Source of the DNA: Kitasatospora sp. NBC_01266
GTDB taxonomy: Bacteria; Actinomycetota; Actinomycetes; Streptomycetales; Streptomycetaceae
Assembly (NCBI RefSeq): GCF_036242395.1
Contig: NZ_CP108458.1
Span: forward strand, 7,254,001 to 7,318,000
Length of the DNA stretch: 64,000 nucleotides
Direction of reading: 5' to 3'
Below the pieces are notes generated by a model. It saw nothing but the letters and a program-made list of their open reading frames with translations, searched no databases and was not told the origin of the DNA. The first letter of the stretch is position 1; every line of letters begins with the position of its first letter. The translations under genes were made by a program, and so were the position numbers. Of the stretch, positions 8,203 through 19,636 are shown piece after piece.

Positions 8203-9354
8203 GTGTCACGCTTCAGCAACATCGGCCACCGCCTCTACCAGGGCGAGGTCAGCTTCGACTTCGTCGGTCGGCGCAAGATCTGGTACAGCATCTCCGCGGC
8301 CATCGCCGCGGCGGCGCTGATCGGTCTGACCGTGATCGGTCTGCACCTGAGCATCGACTTCAAGGGCGGCTCGGTCTACACGATCAAGAAGCCCGGGCTG
8401 ACGATCAGTCAGGCGCAGGACTCGATCGACAAGATCGTCGGCGACTCGACCCCGCAGGTGCAGGCCACCGGTGACGGCCAGATCCGGATCCAGGTCAGCT
8501 CCAACGACAAGCTGCAGTCCAGCGAGGTCGTCACCAAGCTGGCCGGCGACCTCGGCATCGGCGACCCGAGCGCGATCAACGCCCAGGTGGTGGGCCCGAG
8601 CTGGGGTCAGCAGATCTCCCAGAAGGCCCTGACCGGTCTGATCGTCTTCATGGTTCTGGTCACCGTCTACCTGGCGATCGCCTTCGAGTGGCGGATGGCG
8701 CTGGCGGCCCTGGTCGCCCTGATCCACGACCTGCTGATCACCATCGGTGTCTACGCCCTGGTCGGCTTCGAGGTCTCCCCGGGTACCGTGATCGGCTTCC
8801 TGACCATCCTCGGTTACTCGCTCTACGACACGGTCGTCGTCTTCGACACCGTGAAGGAGAACACCAAGGGGCTCGAGAAGCAGAACCGCCTCACGTACAG
8901 CGAGGCGGCCAACGCGGGTCTCAACCAGACCCTGGTCCGCTCGATCAACACCACCGTGGTGGCCCTGCTGCCGGTGGCGGCGCTGCTCTTCATCGGTGGC
9001 GGCATCCTCGGTGCCGGCACCCTGAACGACATCTCGCTCGCGCTCTTCGTCGGCCTCTCGGCCGGTGCGTACTCCTCGATCTGCGTCGCCACCCCGCTGC
9101 TCGCGCAGCTCAAGGAGCAGAGCCCGGAGATGCGCGCGCTGGCCAAGCGGGTCGCCCAGCGCAAGGCGGCGGACGCCAAGGCGGCCGCGGCCAAGGCGGC
9201 CGCGGCCAAGGCGGCGGCCGGCGAGAGCGACGAGCTGGTGGCCGACGAGATGTCGGACGCCGTCGAGGACGGCATCGCGGCCGGTATGGTCGGTCAGCGT
9301 ACCCAGCCGGTCGGCCGGGCCCGTGGCAAGGGCCGCCCGTCCGGCAAGCGATGA
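8203..9354 (+). CDS. secF: Protein translocase subunit SecF
   Basis: SecF is the partner of SecD. The 383-residue protein has the N-terminal membrane segment, the SIDFKGGSVYTI motif that starts the P4 domain, and five C-terminal membrane segments with the family signature GYSLYDTVVVFDTVKEN. GTG 8203 has AAGGAGG located inside the end of secD, so the two are probably translationally coupled. The cytoplasmic tail after the last membrane segment (about residues 310-383) is built of Lys/Ala repeats, then an acidic stretch, then an Arg/Lys-rich end. Such tails are common in actinobacterial SecF. Confidence 0.95.
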   Translation: MSRFSNIGHRLYQGEVSFDFVGRRKIWYSISAAIAAAALIGLTVIGLHLSIDFKGGSVYTIKKPGLTISQAQDSIDKIVGDSTPQVQATGDGQIRIQVSSNDKLQSSEVVTKLAGDLGIGDPSAINAQVVGPSWGQQISQKALTGLIVFMVLVTVYLAIAFEWRMALAALVALIHDLLITIGVYALVGFEVSPGTVIGFLTILGYSLYDTVVVFDTVKENTKGLEKQNRLTYSEAANAGLNQTLVRSINTTVVALLPVAALLFIGGGILGAGTLNDISLALFVGLSAGAYSSICVATPLLAQLKEQSPEMRALAKRVAQRKAADAKAAAAKAAAAKAAAGESDELVADEMSDAVEDGIAAGMVGQRTQPVGRARGKGRPSGKR

Positions 9355-9370
9355 CCGAAGGACGCTCTCT

Positions 9371-9922
9371 GTGACCACCGCTGACACCGCCCTGACCGAG
9401 CTGCTCAACAGCCGGATCAAGGACGTGCCCGACTACCCGAAGCCGGGGGTGCTGTTCAAGGACATTGCCCCGCTGCTGGCCGACGCCGAGGCGTTCGGCG
9501 TCCTCACCAGGGCGCTGGCCGACCGGGCGACGGCGCTGGGCGCGACCAAGGTGGTGGGTCTGGAGGCCCGGGGCTTCGTGCTGGCGGCCCCGGCGGCCTT
9601 CGCCGCCGGGCTCGGCTTCGTGCCGATCCGCAAGAAGGGCAAGCTGCCCGGCGAGGTGTTCGAGCAGTCCTACGACCTGGAGTACGGCTCCGCCACCCTG
9701 GAGGTGCAGTGCGACGCCTTCGCCCCTGGTGAGCGGGTGCTGGTGGTCGACGACGTGCTGGCCACCGGCGGCACCATCGCCGCCTCGCTGGACCTGGTCA
9801 AGCGCACCGGGGCCGAGCTGGTCGGCGTGGTCGTCCTGATGGAGCTGGGCTTCCTGCCCGGCCGCGAGCGGCTCGCCGAGCACCTGGGCGGGGCGCCGCT
9901 GGAGACCCTGGTCATGGTCTGA
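9371..9922 (+). CDS. apt: Adenine phosphoribosyltransferase
   Basis: Apt salvages adenine by transferring it to PRPP to give AMP. The 183-residue product has the flexible N-terminal segment DVPDYPKPGVLFKDI, GLEARGFVLAAPAA and the PRPP-binding loop VLVVDDVLATGGTI at about 122-135. GTG 9371 is preceded by GAAGGA at a normal distance; the frame continues upstream through secF but without support. It lies 16 bp after secF and in front of a strong terminator, so it probably ends the yajC-secDF-apt transcription unit. Placement of apt between secF and rel is common in actinobacteria. Confidence 0.95.
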   Translation: MTTADTALTELLNSRIKDVPDYPKPGVLFKDIAPLLADAEAFGVLTRALADRATALGATKVVGLEARGFVLAAPAAFAAGLGFVPIRKKGKLPGEVFEQSYDLEYGSATLEVQCDAFAPGERVLVVDDVLATGGTIAASLDLVKRTGAELVGVVVLMELGFLPGRERLAEHLGGAPLETLVMV

Positions 9923-9945
9923 CCGGAGGGCGAACCGAGAACGAA

Positions 9946-9983
9946 CCGAGAGCGGTGATCGCGGATGCGATCACCGCTCTCGG
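9946..9983 (+). terminator. Terminator after apt
   Basis: A perfect 17-bp inverted repeat (left arm CCGAGAGCGGTGATCGC at 9946-9962, right arm 9967-9983) with a GGAT loop lies 24 bp after the apt stop and before the rel promoter region. Confidence 0.85.
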
Positions 9984-10027
9984 CATGTCAGGCACCGGGC
10001 GGCGGAACACCGGCGGGTCACGCTCGG

Positions 10028-10033
10028 TACGAT
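10028..10033 (+). promoter_or_regulatory. Candidate rel -10 element
   Basis: TACGAT matches an actinobacterial -10 hexamer and lies about 34 bp before the rel start, which would give a short leader that still contains the GAGGAG ribosome binding site at 10056-10061. I see no good -35 partner. Confidence 0.35.
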
Positions 10034-10066
10034 GAAGGTTCATCCGGTGCGTACCGAGGAGTGTCT

Positions 10067-12541
<2,475 letters not shown>

Positions 12542-12550
12542 CGCGGACAA

Positions 12551-12592
12551 GACGGGAAGGGCCCCCACCGAACGGTGGGGGCCCTTCCCGTC
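12551..12592. terminator. Bidirectional terminator between rel and the DUF349 gene
   Basis: A perfect 20-bp inverted repeat (12551-12570 with 12573-12592), centred on CCGAACGG, sits between two convergent genes, 9 bp after rel and 18 bp from the end of the minus-strand gene. It can serve both directions. Confidence 0.9.
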
Positions 12593-12610
12593 AGGACGAC
12601 CGACGTCGTG

Positions 12611-13840
12611 TCAGCCGCTGAACTCCTCCAGGCTCTTGAGCGCCTGGTCGAGCAGCGCCTGACGGCCGGCCAGCTCGGCCTCCAGCTTCTTGGCCTTGGC
12701 CTCGTTGCCGGCCGCACGGGCCTTGTCCAGGTCGGCCTTCAGCTTGTCGACCGCGCCCTGGAGCAGACCGGTCATGCCGGCCGCACGGGCCTTGGCCTCC
12801 GGGTTGGAGCGCTGCCACTCGGCCTCCTCGGCCTCGCGGATCGCGCGTTCCACGGTGTTCAGCCGGCCGTCCAGCTTCGGCTTGGCGTCGCGCGGCACGT
12901 GGCCGATCGCCTCCCAGCGCTCGTTGACGTCGCGCAGCGCGGCCTTGGCGGCCTTGAGGTCGGTGATCGGCAGGATCGCCTCGGCCTCGACCAGCAGCGC
13001 CTCCTTGAGCTTCTGGTTCTCGCTCTGCTCGGCGTCCCGCTCGGTGAAGACCGCCGAACGGGCCTGGAAGAAGACGTCCTGGGCGCCGCGGAACCGCGCC
13101 CACAGCTCGTCCTCGGCGTCCCGCTGGGCCCGGCCCGCGGCCTTCCACTGCGCCATCAGGTCGCGGTAGCGGGCCGCGGTGTCGCCCCACTCGGTCGAGC
13201 TGGAGAGCGCCTCGGCCTCGGCGACCAGCCGCTCCTTGGCCGCCCGGGCGTGGTCGCGCTCGGCGTCCAGCTGGGCGAAGTGCGCCTTGCGGTGCTTGGA
13301 GAAGACCGACCGGGCGTGCGAGAAGCGGTGCCACAGCTCGTCGTCGCTCTTGCGGTCCAGCCGGGGCAGGCCCTTCCAGGTGTCCACCAGCGCGCGCAGC
13401 CGGTCCCCGGCCTCCCGCCACTGGGTGGACTCGGCGAGCTGCTCGGCCTCGGCGACCAGCGCCTCCTTGGCCGTGCGGGTCTCGTCGGCCGCCTTGGCCC
13501 GAGCCGCCTTGCGCTCCACCTGGCGCGACTCGATCTCCCCGGCCAGGGTGTCGAGCCGCTGGACGAGCGCGGCGAGGTCGCCGACCGCGTGCGCCTCGAC
13601 CACCTGCGAGCGCAGGTGGTCCAGCGCGGTCTGGGCGTCCTTGGCGGCCAGGTCCGTCTTGCGCACCCGGTGCTCCAGCAGGCCGATCTCGGCCGCCAGC
13701 CCCTGGTACTTGCGCTCGAAGTAGGCGAGAGCCTCCTCGGGGGAGCCCGCCTGCCAGGAGCCGACGACGCGTTCGCCCTCGGCGGTCCTGACGTAGACGG
13801 TCCCCTGCTCGTCGACACGGCCCCACGGGTCGCTGCTCAC
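12611..13840 (-). CDS. DUF349 domain-containing protein
   Basis: This 409-residue, highly charged and almost entirely helical protein carries repeated DUF349 units, each recognisable by a W-(K/R)-x(n)-LW-x-RF pattern (TWKGLPRLDRKSDDELWHRF; QWKAAGRAQRDAEDELWARF; RWEAIGHVPRDAKPKLD). A C-terminal coiled coil rich in Lys, Ala and Glu follows. The start is GTG 13840, since GGAGGAGGCGCT lies directly before it; the frame is open ten codons further. The molecular function of DUF349 proteins is not established as far as I know. The gene is monocistronic, convergent with rel, and its upstream region holds a TATAGG -10-like element. Confidence 0.88.
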   Translation of the reverse strand: MSSDPWGRVDEQGTVYVRTAEGERVVGSWQAGSPEEALAYFERKYQGLAAEIGLLEHRVRKTDLAAKDAQTALDHLRSQVVEAHAVGDLAALVQRLDTLAGEIESRQVERKAARAKAADETRTAKEALVAEAEQLAESTQWREAGDRLRALVDTWKGLPRLDRKSDDELWHRFSHARSVFSKHRKAHFAQLDAERDHARAAKERLVAEAEALSSSTEWGDTAARYRDLMAQWKAAGRAQRDAEDELWARFRGAQDVFFQARSAVFTERDAEQSENQKLKEALLVEAEAILPITDLKAAKAALRDVNERWEAIGHVPRDAKPKLDGRLNTVERAIREAEEAEWQRSNPEAKARAAGMTGLLQGAVDKLKADLDKARAAGNEAKAKKLEAELAGRQALLDQALKSLEEFSG

Positions 13841-13987
13841 AGCGCCTCCTCCACATGACGGTTCGCCCACGCCTCGGTGGTGCGGATCCGTCGTCCACAG
13901 TTGAATGTGCGGCGGACCGATGGTCCGCCGTCCCCGCCCGCCCGATCGGTTCGGCTGCCGAGGGTGACGGCGAGCGGGTCAGGGCAC

Positions 13988-13993
13988 CCTATA
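13988..13993 (-). promoter_or_regulatory. Candidate -10 element for the DUF349 gene
   Basis: Read on the minus strand the hexamer is TATAGG followed by GT, a good -10 match in an otherwise GC-rich 259-bp spacer. It would give a leader of about 140 nt. The -35 region (TGGTCG) is weak. Confidence 0.4.
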
Positions 13994-14035
13994 CAACAGC
14001 AACATAGGCGACCAGGCCCGGTGCTGTCCGCATCC

Positions 14036-14091
14036 GGGCCGGGCCAATTCGCGCGGCGGGGCCTGAGCGCCCGCCAGGCTCGGCCCGGCCC
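14036..14091 (-). terminator. Hairpin downstream of the cyclophilin-like gene
   Basis: GGGCCGGGCC (14036-14045) pairs perfectly with GGCCCGGCCC (14082-14091). The long intervening sequence makes it a weaker terminator candidate than the other hairpins in the window. Confidence 0.4.
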
Positions 14092-14099
14092 CGGGTGCC

Positions 14100-14927
14100 T
14101 CAGCCCTTGGCCGCGGTCACCGAGTTGAGCACTACATTGGCGTTCGGCGCACCGTCCCCGGTGCCGCCCTGGACACCGCCGGCGGCGATGTTGTTCAGCA
14201 CGTCCATGCCACCGGTGATCTTGCCGAACGGGGTGTAGCTGGGCGGCAGCTGGGTGTCCTTGTAGACCAGGAAGAACTGGCTGCCGTTGGTGTTCGGACC
14301 GGAGTTGGCCATCGCCACGGTGCCGGCCGGGTAGGTGGCGCCGGTCAGGTTCTCGTCCGTGAACGAGTAGCCGGGGGTGCCGCTGCCGGTGCCGGTCGGG
14401 TCACCGCACTGCAGCACGTAGATCCCCGAAGTGGTCAGCCGGTGGCACTTGGTGTGGTCGAAGTAGTTCTGACCGGCCAGGAAGACAAAGGAGTTGACCG
14501 TGTGCGGGGCCTTCGAGGGGTCCAGCTGGAGGGTCACCGCGCCGCAGCTGGTGTTCAGCGTGACGTTGTACTTGGCGCTGGTGTCGATCGCCATGGCCGG
14601 CTCGGCCTTCCACTGCTTGCCGTTCGGCTGGCCGGCGGCGGGCGTGGTGCAGCCCTTGACGTCCACCGGGCTGGCGGGCGCGCTCGGTGCGCCGGTGCCG
14701 GCCGCGGGCTGGCTCGGTGCGGCGTTCGCCGTGTCGCTCTTCTTGCTGTCGGACTTGAAGACGCCGCCGGCCCAGGCGCCGCCGCCCGCCAGCACCACCA
14801 CGGCCACCGCGGCGCCGAGCACGGCGTTGCGGCGCTTGGCCTTGGACGCGGCCTCGACCCGGGCCTTCTGCTGCCGCTCGTACTTCTCCCGGGCGAGCTG
14901 CCGCCGTCGCTGTTCGCTGCTGACCAC
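14100..14927 (-). CDS. Membrane-anchored peptidyl-prolyl cis-trans isomerase, cyclophilin type
   Basis: The 275-residue protein has a short basic cytoplasmic N-terminus (SSEQRRRQLAREKYERQQKAR), one membrane segment near residues 35-55, a Ser/Ala/Pro linker and an extracytoplasmic cyclophilin domain. The cyclophilin motifs are VNSFVFLAGQNYFD, QCGDPTGTGSGTPGY, AMANSGPNTNGSQFFLVY and FGKITGGMDVL. The active-site Arg is kept, but the usual FHRV reads CHRL. GTG 14927 follows GAGGAG at a good distance; ATG 14963 is in frame but has a poor ribosome binding site. It probably assists folding of secreted proteins. It is divergent from the hydrolase gene at 15143. Confidence 0.9.
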   Translation of the reverse strand: MVSSEQRRRQLAREKYERQQKARVEAASKAKRRNAVLGAAVAVVVLAGGGAWAGGVFKSDSKKSDTANAAPSQPAAGTGAPSAPASPVDVKGCTTPAAGQPNGKQWKAEPAMAIDTSAKYNVTLNTSCGAVTLQLDPSKAPHTVNSFVFLAGQNYFDHTKCHRLTTSGIYVLQCGDPTGTGSGTPGYSFTDENLTGATYPAGTVAMANSGPNTNGSQFFLVYKDTQLPPSYTPFGKITGGMDVLNNIAAGGVQGGTGDGAPNANVVLNSVTAAKG

Positions 14928-15142
14928 CGGCCGTGTCTCCTCAATCGCAACTCTCGTGGACATGTGTCCGGCGGATCATCGCATCCACCGGCCGCCAAGT
15001 GTAGGGACCTCGTCTGTAAGTACGCGGTGAACCGGCCCGCCACCTCGGTATCGGGTTCGCTACGGCGGGCGTACCGCCGGTAGGCTGCACCCCAGACTTT
15101 CCGTGTTCAAGAGCGCTCGCCGACCAGCTGAGAAGGACTGCC

Positions 15143-15862
15143 GTGTTCATCGCCGGATTTCCCGCCGGAGCCTGGGGCACCAACTGCTACCTGATCGCCC
15201 CGGCAGCCGGTGAGGAGTGCGTGATCGTCGACCCGGGGATGGACGCCACCGAGGGGGTGGAGGCGATGATCCGCGAGCACCGGCTGAAGCCGGTCGCGGT
15301 GGTGCTCACCCACGGCCACATCGACCACGTGGCCTCGGTGATGCCGATCTGCGGCGCCAAGGGCGTGCCGGCCTGGATCCACCCGGACGACCGGTACATG
15401 CTGACCGACCCGGAGAAGGCGCTCGGCCGCTCGCTCGGCGCGCAGCTCCTGGGCGAGCTGACCATCGGCGAGCCGGACGACGTCCGGGAGCTGACCGACG
15501 GCTCGGTGCTGGAGCTGGCCGGCCTCAAGCTCACCGTCGACCACGCGCCCGGCCATACCAAGGGGTCGGTGACGTTCCGGACGCCCGCCACCGATGAGAT
15601 CCCGCCGGTTCTCTTCTCGGGCGACCTGCTCTTCGCCGGCTCCATCGGGCGCACGGACCTGCCCGGCGGCGACCACAGCGCGATCATGCGCTCGCTGGCC
15701 CGGGTCTGCCTGCCCCTCGACGACGCCACCGTGGTGCTGTCCGGCCACGGCACCCAGACCACCATCGGCCGCGAGCGCGCCACCAACCCCTACCTCAAGC
15801 AAGCGGCGGGGGCAGCCCCGAGTGGCGACGACGCTCCCGCGGCCGTGCGACGAGGAATGTGA
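15143..15862 (+). CDS. Metallo-beta-lactamase-fold hydrolase (glyoxalase II-like)
   Basis: This 239-residue cytoplasmic protein has the metal-binding motif LTHGHIDHVAS at about 55-65, a further His in HAPGHTKGSV, the bridging Asp in LFSGDLLFAGSIGRTDLPGGD, and the final His in VLSGHGTQTTIGRERATNP. The last two motifs are typical of the glyoxalase II (hydroxyacylglutathione hydrolase-like) branch. The true substrate in glutathione-free actinobacteria is unknown; thiol esters are plausible. GTG 15143 has AGAAGGA upstream, and a TAGGCT -10-like hexamer lies at 15081. The stop overlaps a possible hisS start, so it leads a hydrolase-hisS-aspS unit. Confidence 0.9.
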   Translation: MFIAGFPAGAWGTNCYLIAPAAGEECVIVDPGMDATEGVEAMIREHRLKPVAVVLTHGHIDHVASVMPICGAKGVPAWIHPDDRYMLTDPEKALGRSLGAQLLGELTIGEPDDVRELTDGSVLELAGLKLTVDHAPGHTKGSVTFRTPATDEIPPVLFSGDLLFAGSIGRTDLPGGDHSAIMRSLARVCLPLDDATVVLSGHGTQTTIGRERATNPYLKQAAGAAPSGDDAPAAVRRGM

Positions 15863-15873
15863 CGGAAGACCAG

Positions 15874-17136
15874 TTGAGCACCTTCACCGCCCCCAAGGGC
15901 ACCTACGACCTGCTGCCGCCCAGCTCCGCGACCTTCCTGGCGGTTCGTCAGGCGCTGTCCGCACCGCTGCGCCGGGCCGGCTACGGCTACATCGAGACGC
16001 CCGTCTTCGAGGACGTCAAGCTCTTCTCACGCGGTGTCGGTGAGTCCACCGACATCGTCACCAAGGAGATGTTCACCCTCACCAAGCGCGGCAAGGAGGA
16101 CCTGGCGCTGCGCCCCGAGGGCACCGCCTCGGTGGTCCGCGCGGTGCTCGAGGGCAACCTGCACAAGCTCGGCAACCTGCCGGTCAAGGTCTGGTACTCG
16201 GGCTCGTTCTACCGCTACGAGCGCCCGCAGAAGGGCCGCTACCGCCAGTTCTCCCAGGTCGGCGCCGAGGCGCTGGGCGCCGAGGACCCGGCGCTGGACG
16301 CCGAGCTGATCATCCTGGCCGACGACGCGTTCCGCTCGCTGGGCCTGCGCGACTACCGGCTGCTGCTCAACAGCCTGGGCGACAAGCAGTGCCGCCCGGT
16401 CTACCGGGCCGCGCTGCAGGAGTTCCTGCTGGGCCTGGACCTGGACGAGGACACCCGGCGCCGGGCCGAGATCAACCCGCTGCGGGTGCTGGACGACAAG
16501 CGCGAGGCCGTGCAGGCCCAGCTGACCGACGCCCCGATGCTGCGCGACTACCTGTGCGAGGAGTGCAAGGCCTACGACGAGCAGGTCCGCGCGCTGCTGA
16601 CCGCCGCCGGAGTGGCCTTCGTCGACGACCCCAAGCTGGTCCGCGGGCTGGACTACTACACCCGCACCACCTTCGAGTTCGTGCACAACGGCCTGGGCGC
16701 GCAGTCCGCGATCGGCGGCGGCGGGCGCTACGACGGGCTCTCCGAGATGCTCGGCGGCCCCGCGCTGCCCTCGGTCGGCTGGGGCCTGGGCGTGGACCGG
16801 ATCTACCTCGCGCTGGAGTCCGAGGGCGTCGTCCTCGACGTGCCCGCGACCACCTCGGTCTACGCGGTCGCGCTCGGCGAGGAAGCCAAGAACGTGTTGT
16901 TCGCCAAGGTCACCGAGCTGCGCCGGGCCGGTGTCGCCACCGACCTCGCCTTCGGCGTCAAGGGCATCAAGAACGCGATGAAGTCCGCCGACCGCTCCGG
17001 GGCCCGCTTCGCCCTGGTCGCCGGTGACCGTGATCTCGCCGAGGGAGTGGTCCAGTTGAAGGACCTGACCACCGGCGAGCAGAACCCGGTCGCACTCGAA
17101 GCACTCGTCACCACCCTGAAGGAGAAGCAGCTGTGA
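15874..17136 (+). CDS. hisS: Histidine--tRNA ligase
   Basis: This class II aminoacyl-tRNA synthetase charges tRNA-His. Motif 1 region (LFSRGVGESTDIV), motif 2 (LRPEGTASVVRA ... FYRYERPQKGRYRQFSQVG), the histidine-specific loop LVRGLDYYTRTTFEF and motif 3 (GGGGRYDGL ... GWGLGVDR) are all present, followed by the anticodon-binding domain. I prefer TTG 15874 (LSTFTAPKGTYDLLPP) because GGAAG lies 5 bp upstream and homologues begin at this point; GTG 15859, overlapping the previous stop by 4 bp, is the alternative. Product 420 residues. The stop overlaps the aspS start. Confidence 0.96.
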   Translation: MSTFTAPKGTYDLLPPSSATFLAVRQALSAPLRRAGYGYIETPVFEDVKLFSRGVGESTDIVTKEMFTLTKRGKEDLALRPEGTASVVRAVLEGNLHKLGNLPVKVWYSGSFYRYERPQKGRYRQFSQVGAEALGAEDPALDAELIILADDAFRSLGLRDYRLLLNSLGDKQCRPVYRAALQEFLLGLDLDEDTRRRAEINPLRVLDDKREAVQAQLTDAPMLRDYLCEECKAYDEQVRALLTAAGVAFVDDPKLVRGLDYYTRTTFEFVHNGLGAQSAIGGGGRYDGLSEMLGGPALPSVGWGLGVDRIYLALESEGVVLDVPATTSVYAVALGEEAKNVLFAKVTELRRAGVATDLAFGVKGIKNAMKSADRSGARFALVAGDRDLAEGVVQLKDLTTGEQNPVALEALVTTLKEKQL

Positions 17137-18923
17137 TCCGCACGCACGACGCGGGCACGCTCCGCGCGGAGCACGCCGGAGCGACCGTCACCCTGGCCGG
17201 CTGGGTCGCCCGCCGCCGCGACCACGGCGGGGTGGCCTTCATCGACCTGCGCGATGCCTCCGGCACCGTGCAGGTCGTGGTCCGCGACCTCGAGTCGGTG
17301 CACGGCCTGCGCGCCGAGTACTGCGTCAAGGTGGTCGGCGACGTCCGGGTCCGCCCCGAGGGCAACGAGAACGCGGAGATCCCGACCGGCGCGGTCGAGG
17401 TCGTGGTCAGCGAGATCGAGGTGCTCTCGGAGGCCGCGCCGCTGCCGTTCCAGGTCGCCGAGTACGAGCCGGGCACGGTCAACGAGGAGGTCCGGCTGCG
17501 CTACCGCTACCTGGACCTGCGCCGCGAGGGCCCGGCCCGCGCGCTGCGGCTGCGTTCCAAGGTCAGCAACATCATCCGGCGGGAGCTGGAGGCGGCCGAC
17601 TTCCTCGACATCGAGACGCCGTACCTGACCCGCTCCACCCCCGAGGGCGCCCGCGACTTCCTGGTCCCGGTCCGCCTGCAGCCCGGTCACTGGTACGCGC
17701 TGCCGCAGTCGCCCCAGCTCTTCAAGCAGCTGCTGATGGTGGCCGGCATGGAGCGCTACTACCAGATCGCCCGCTGCTTCCGCGACGAGGACTTCCGCGC
17801 CGACCGGCAGCCGGAGTTCACCCAGCTGGACATCGAGGCCTCGTTCGTCGACCAGGAGGACATCCTGGCCCTCGGCGAGAAGATCATCGCCGCGGTCTGG
17901 CGCGAGGTGCACGGTTACGAGATCGCGAACCCGCTGCCGCGGATGACCTACGCGGACGCGATGAGCCGCTACGGCTCGGACAAGCCGGACGTCCGGTTCG
18001 GCCAGGAACTCACCGACCTGACCGAGTACTTCAAGGGCACCGAGTTCCGGGTCTTCCAGGCCCCGTACGTCGGCGCGGTGGTCATGCCCGGCGGCGCCTC
18101 GCAGCCGCGCAAGGCGCTGGACGGCTGGCAGGACTGGGCCAAGGCGCGCGGCGCCCGCGGCCTGGCCTACGTCGTCATCGACGCGGAGACCGGCGAGCTG
18201 CGCGGCCCGGTGGCCAAGAACCTGTCCGCCGAGCACTTGGCCGGCCTGGCCGCCGCGGCGGGCGCCAAGAACGGCGACGCGATCTTCTTCGCGGCCGGCA
18301 AGCGGACCCCCTCGCAGGAGCTGCTGGGCGCCGCCCGCCTGGAGATCGGCCGCCGCTGCGACCTGATCGACGAGTCCCAGTGGGCCTTCCTCTGGGTCGT
18401 GGACTTCCCGATGTTCGAGCCGATCGAGGACGACAAGGGCGAGTTCCAGGGCTGGCACGCGGTGCACCACCCGTTCACCGCGCCCACCGATGAGTCGCTG
18501 GCCACCTTCGACACCGACCCGGGCAGCGCCCTGTCGAACGCCTACGACCTGGTGCTCAACGGCTCGGAGCTGGGCGGCGGTTCGATCCGTATCCACCAGC
18601 GCGAGGTGCAGCAGCGGGCGTTCGACGCGATCGGGCTCTCGGCCGAGGAGGCCCAGTCGCAGTTCGGCTTCCTGCTCGACGCGTTCAACTACGGCCCGCC
18701 GCCGCACGGTGGCATCGCGCTGGGCCTGGACCGGGTGGTCACGCTGCTCGGCGGCTACGACACCATCCGCGACGTCATCGCCTTCCCGAAGACGTCCACC
18801 GGTGGCGACCCGCTGACCGGCGCGCCGACCCCGATCACCCCGGCGCAGCGCCGCGAGGCCGGCGTCGACGCCAAGCCCCGCCTGAAGGAAGAGGCCAAGT
18901 CGGAGTCCTCGCAGGAGTCCTGA
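17133..18923 (+). CDS. aspS: Aspartate--tRNA ligase
   Basis: This 596-residue class II synthetase has the N-terminal OB-fold anticodon-binding domain (LAGWVARRRDHGGVAFIDLRD), motif 1 and flipping-loop sequence (LDIETPYLTRSTPEGARDFLVP), QSPQLFKQLLM, motif 2 (YYQIARCFRDEDFRADRQPEFTQ, split here for length as family sequence), the bacterial GAD insertion around 300-420, and motif 3 (GGIALGLDRVV). The length is that of bacterial-type AspRS. GTG 17133 overlaps the hisS stop by four bases, so the two are co-translated. A strong hairpin lies 18 bp after the stop. Confidence 0.97.
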   Translation: MIRTHDAGTLRAEHAGATVTLAGWVARRRDHGGVAFIDLRDASGTVQVVVRDLESVHGLRAEYCVKVVGDVRVRPEGNENAEIPTGAVEVVVSEIEVLSEAAPLPFQVAEYEPGTVNEEVRLRYRYLDLRREGPARALRLRSKVSNIIRRELEAADFLDIETPYLTRSTPEGARDFLVPVRLQPGHWYALPQSPQLFKQLLMVAGMERYYQIARCFRDEDFRADRQPEFTQLDIEASFVDQEDILALGEKIIAAVWREVHGYEIANPLPRMTYADAMSRYGSDKPDVRFGQELTDLTEYFKGTEFRVFQAPYVGAVVMPGGASQPRKALDGWQDWAKARGARGLAYVVIDAETGELRGPVAKNLSAEHLAGLAAAAGAKNGDAIFFAAGKRTPSQELLGAARLEIGRRCDLIDESQWAFLWVVDFPMFEPIEDDKGEFQGWHAVHHPFTAPTDESLATFDTDPGSALSNAYDLVLNGSELGGGSIRIHQREVQQRAFDAIGLSAEEAQSQFGFLLDAFNYGPPPHGGIALGLDRVVTLLGGYDTIRDVIAFPKTSTGGDPLTGAPTPITPAQRREAGVDAKPRLKEEAKSESSQES

Positions 18924-18941
18924 CGCTTCATCAGCAGTGAC

Positions 18942-18975
18942 CTCCGGCCGGTGCGCACCCGCGTACCGGCCGGAG
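18942..18975 (+). terminator. Terminator after aspS
   Basis: CTCCGGCCGGT (18942-18952) pairs with 18965-18975, and four further pairs can form inside, leaving an ACCC loop. It ends the hydrolase-hisS-aspS unit. Confidence 0.75.
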
Positions 18976-19013
18976 CGCGTCCATCACCCCCGCAGTCCAC
19001 GAAGGAGTGGGCC

Positions 19014-19520
19014 ATGAAACCGCGCGTCAGAGTCGAGGAACCAGGCGACGCCCCCGCGATCAGACGGGTGCACATGGCCGCCTTCCCCGGTCCGGAGGAA
19101 GCCGACCTGGTGGACGCGCTGCGCCGGGATCCGGCCTGGCTGCCGGACCTCTCGCTGGTCGCCGTCGACGGCCGCGGCCTGGTGGTGGCGCACGCCCTGC
19201 TCACCCGGCTGCGGATCGGTGCGGGCGACGGCCTGGCGCTGGCCCCGGTGGCGGTGGCGCCCGAGTGGCAGCGGCGCGGGGTCGGCGAGCGCGTGGTGCG
19301 CGCCGCCCTGGCGGCGGCCCGGCAGGCGGGGGAGCGGCTGGTGGTGGTGCTCGGCGATCCCGGCTACTACGGGCGGTTCGGCTTCGCGCCGGCCTCCCGG
19401 CACGGGGTGAGCGGGCCCTTCGAGGTGCCGGACGCGGTCTTCCAGGCGGCGCCGCTGCCCGCCTACGACGGCGAGCCGAAGGGCCACTGCGCCTACCCGG
19501 AGCCGTTCGCCGCGGTCTGA
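19014..19520 (+). CDS. GNAT family N-acetyltransferase
   Basis: This 168-residue protein has a GNAT fold signature: the acetyl-CoA-binding segment VAVAPEWQRRGVGERVVRAAL with the Q-R-R-G-V-G loop near residue 85, then LVVVLGDPGYYGRFGFAPAS, a combination typical of the YhbS-like subgroup. The acceptor substrate cannot be predicted. ATG 19014 has GAAGGAG upstream. The gene stands alone between the aspS terminator and ppk2. Confidence 0.88.
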   Translation: MKPRVRVEEPGDAPAIRRVHMAAFPGPEEADLVDALRRDPAWLPDLSLVAVDGRGLVVAHALLTRLRIGAGDGLALAPVAVAPEWQRRGVGERVVRAALAAARQAGERLVVVLGDPGYYGRFGFAPASRHGVSGPFEVPDAVFQAAPLPAYDGEPKGHCAYPEPFAAV

Positions 19521-19636
19521 GGACTTCAGCTGCCTGGCGCAACCAGTTGCACCACCGCGGCACGTGCTCTGCGAAGATCGGCCGCCGGCCTTAACGTGAG
19601 GGGTCATCAGCACCGATCCCACCCGGAGGCGCCACC

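Noticed and set aside
9160..9230. Repeated AAGGCGGCCGCGGCC units at the 3' end of secF as a possible DNA repeat element
   Set aside because: They encode the Lys/Ala-rich cytoplasmic tail of SecF and need no other explanation.
12575..13858. A 427-codon plus-strand frame opposite the DUF349 gene
   Set aside because: The minus strand has the strong GGAGGAGG ribosome binding site and conserved DUF349 repeats; the plus-strand frame has neither.
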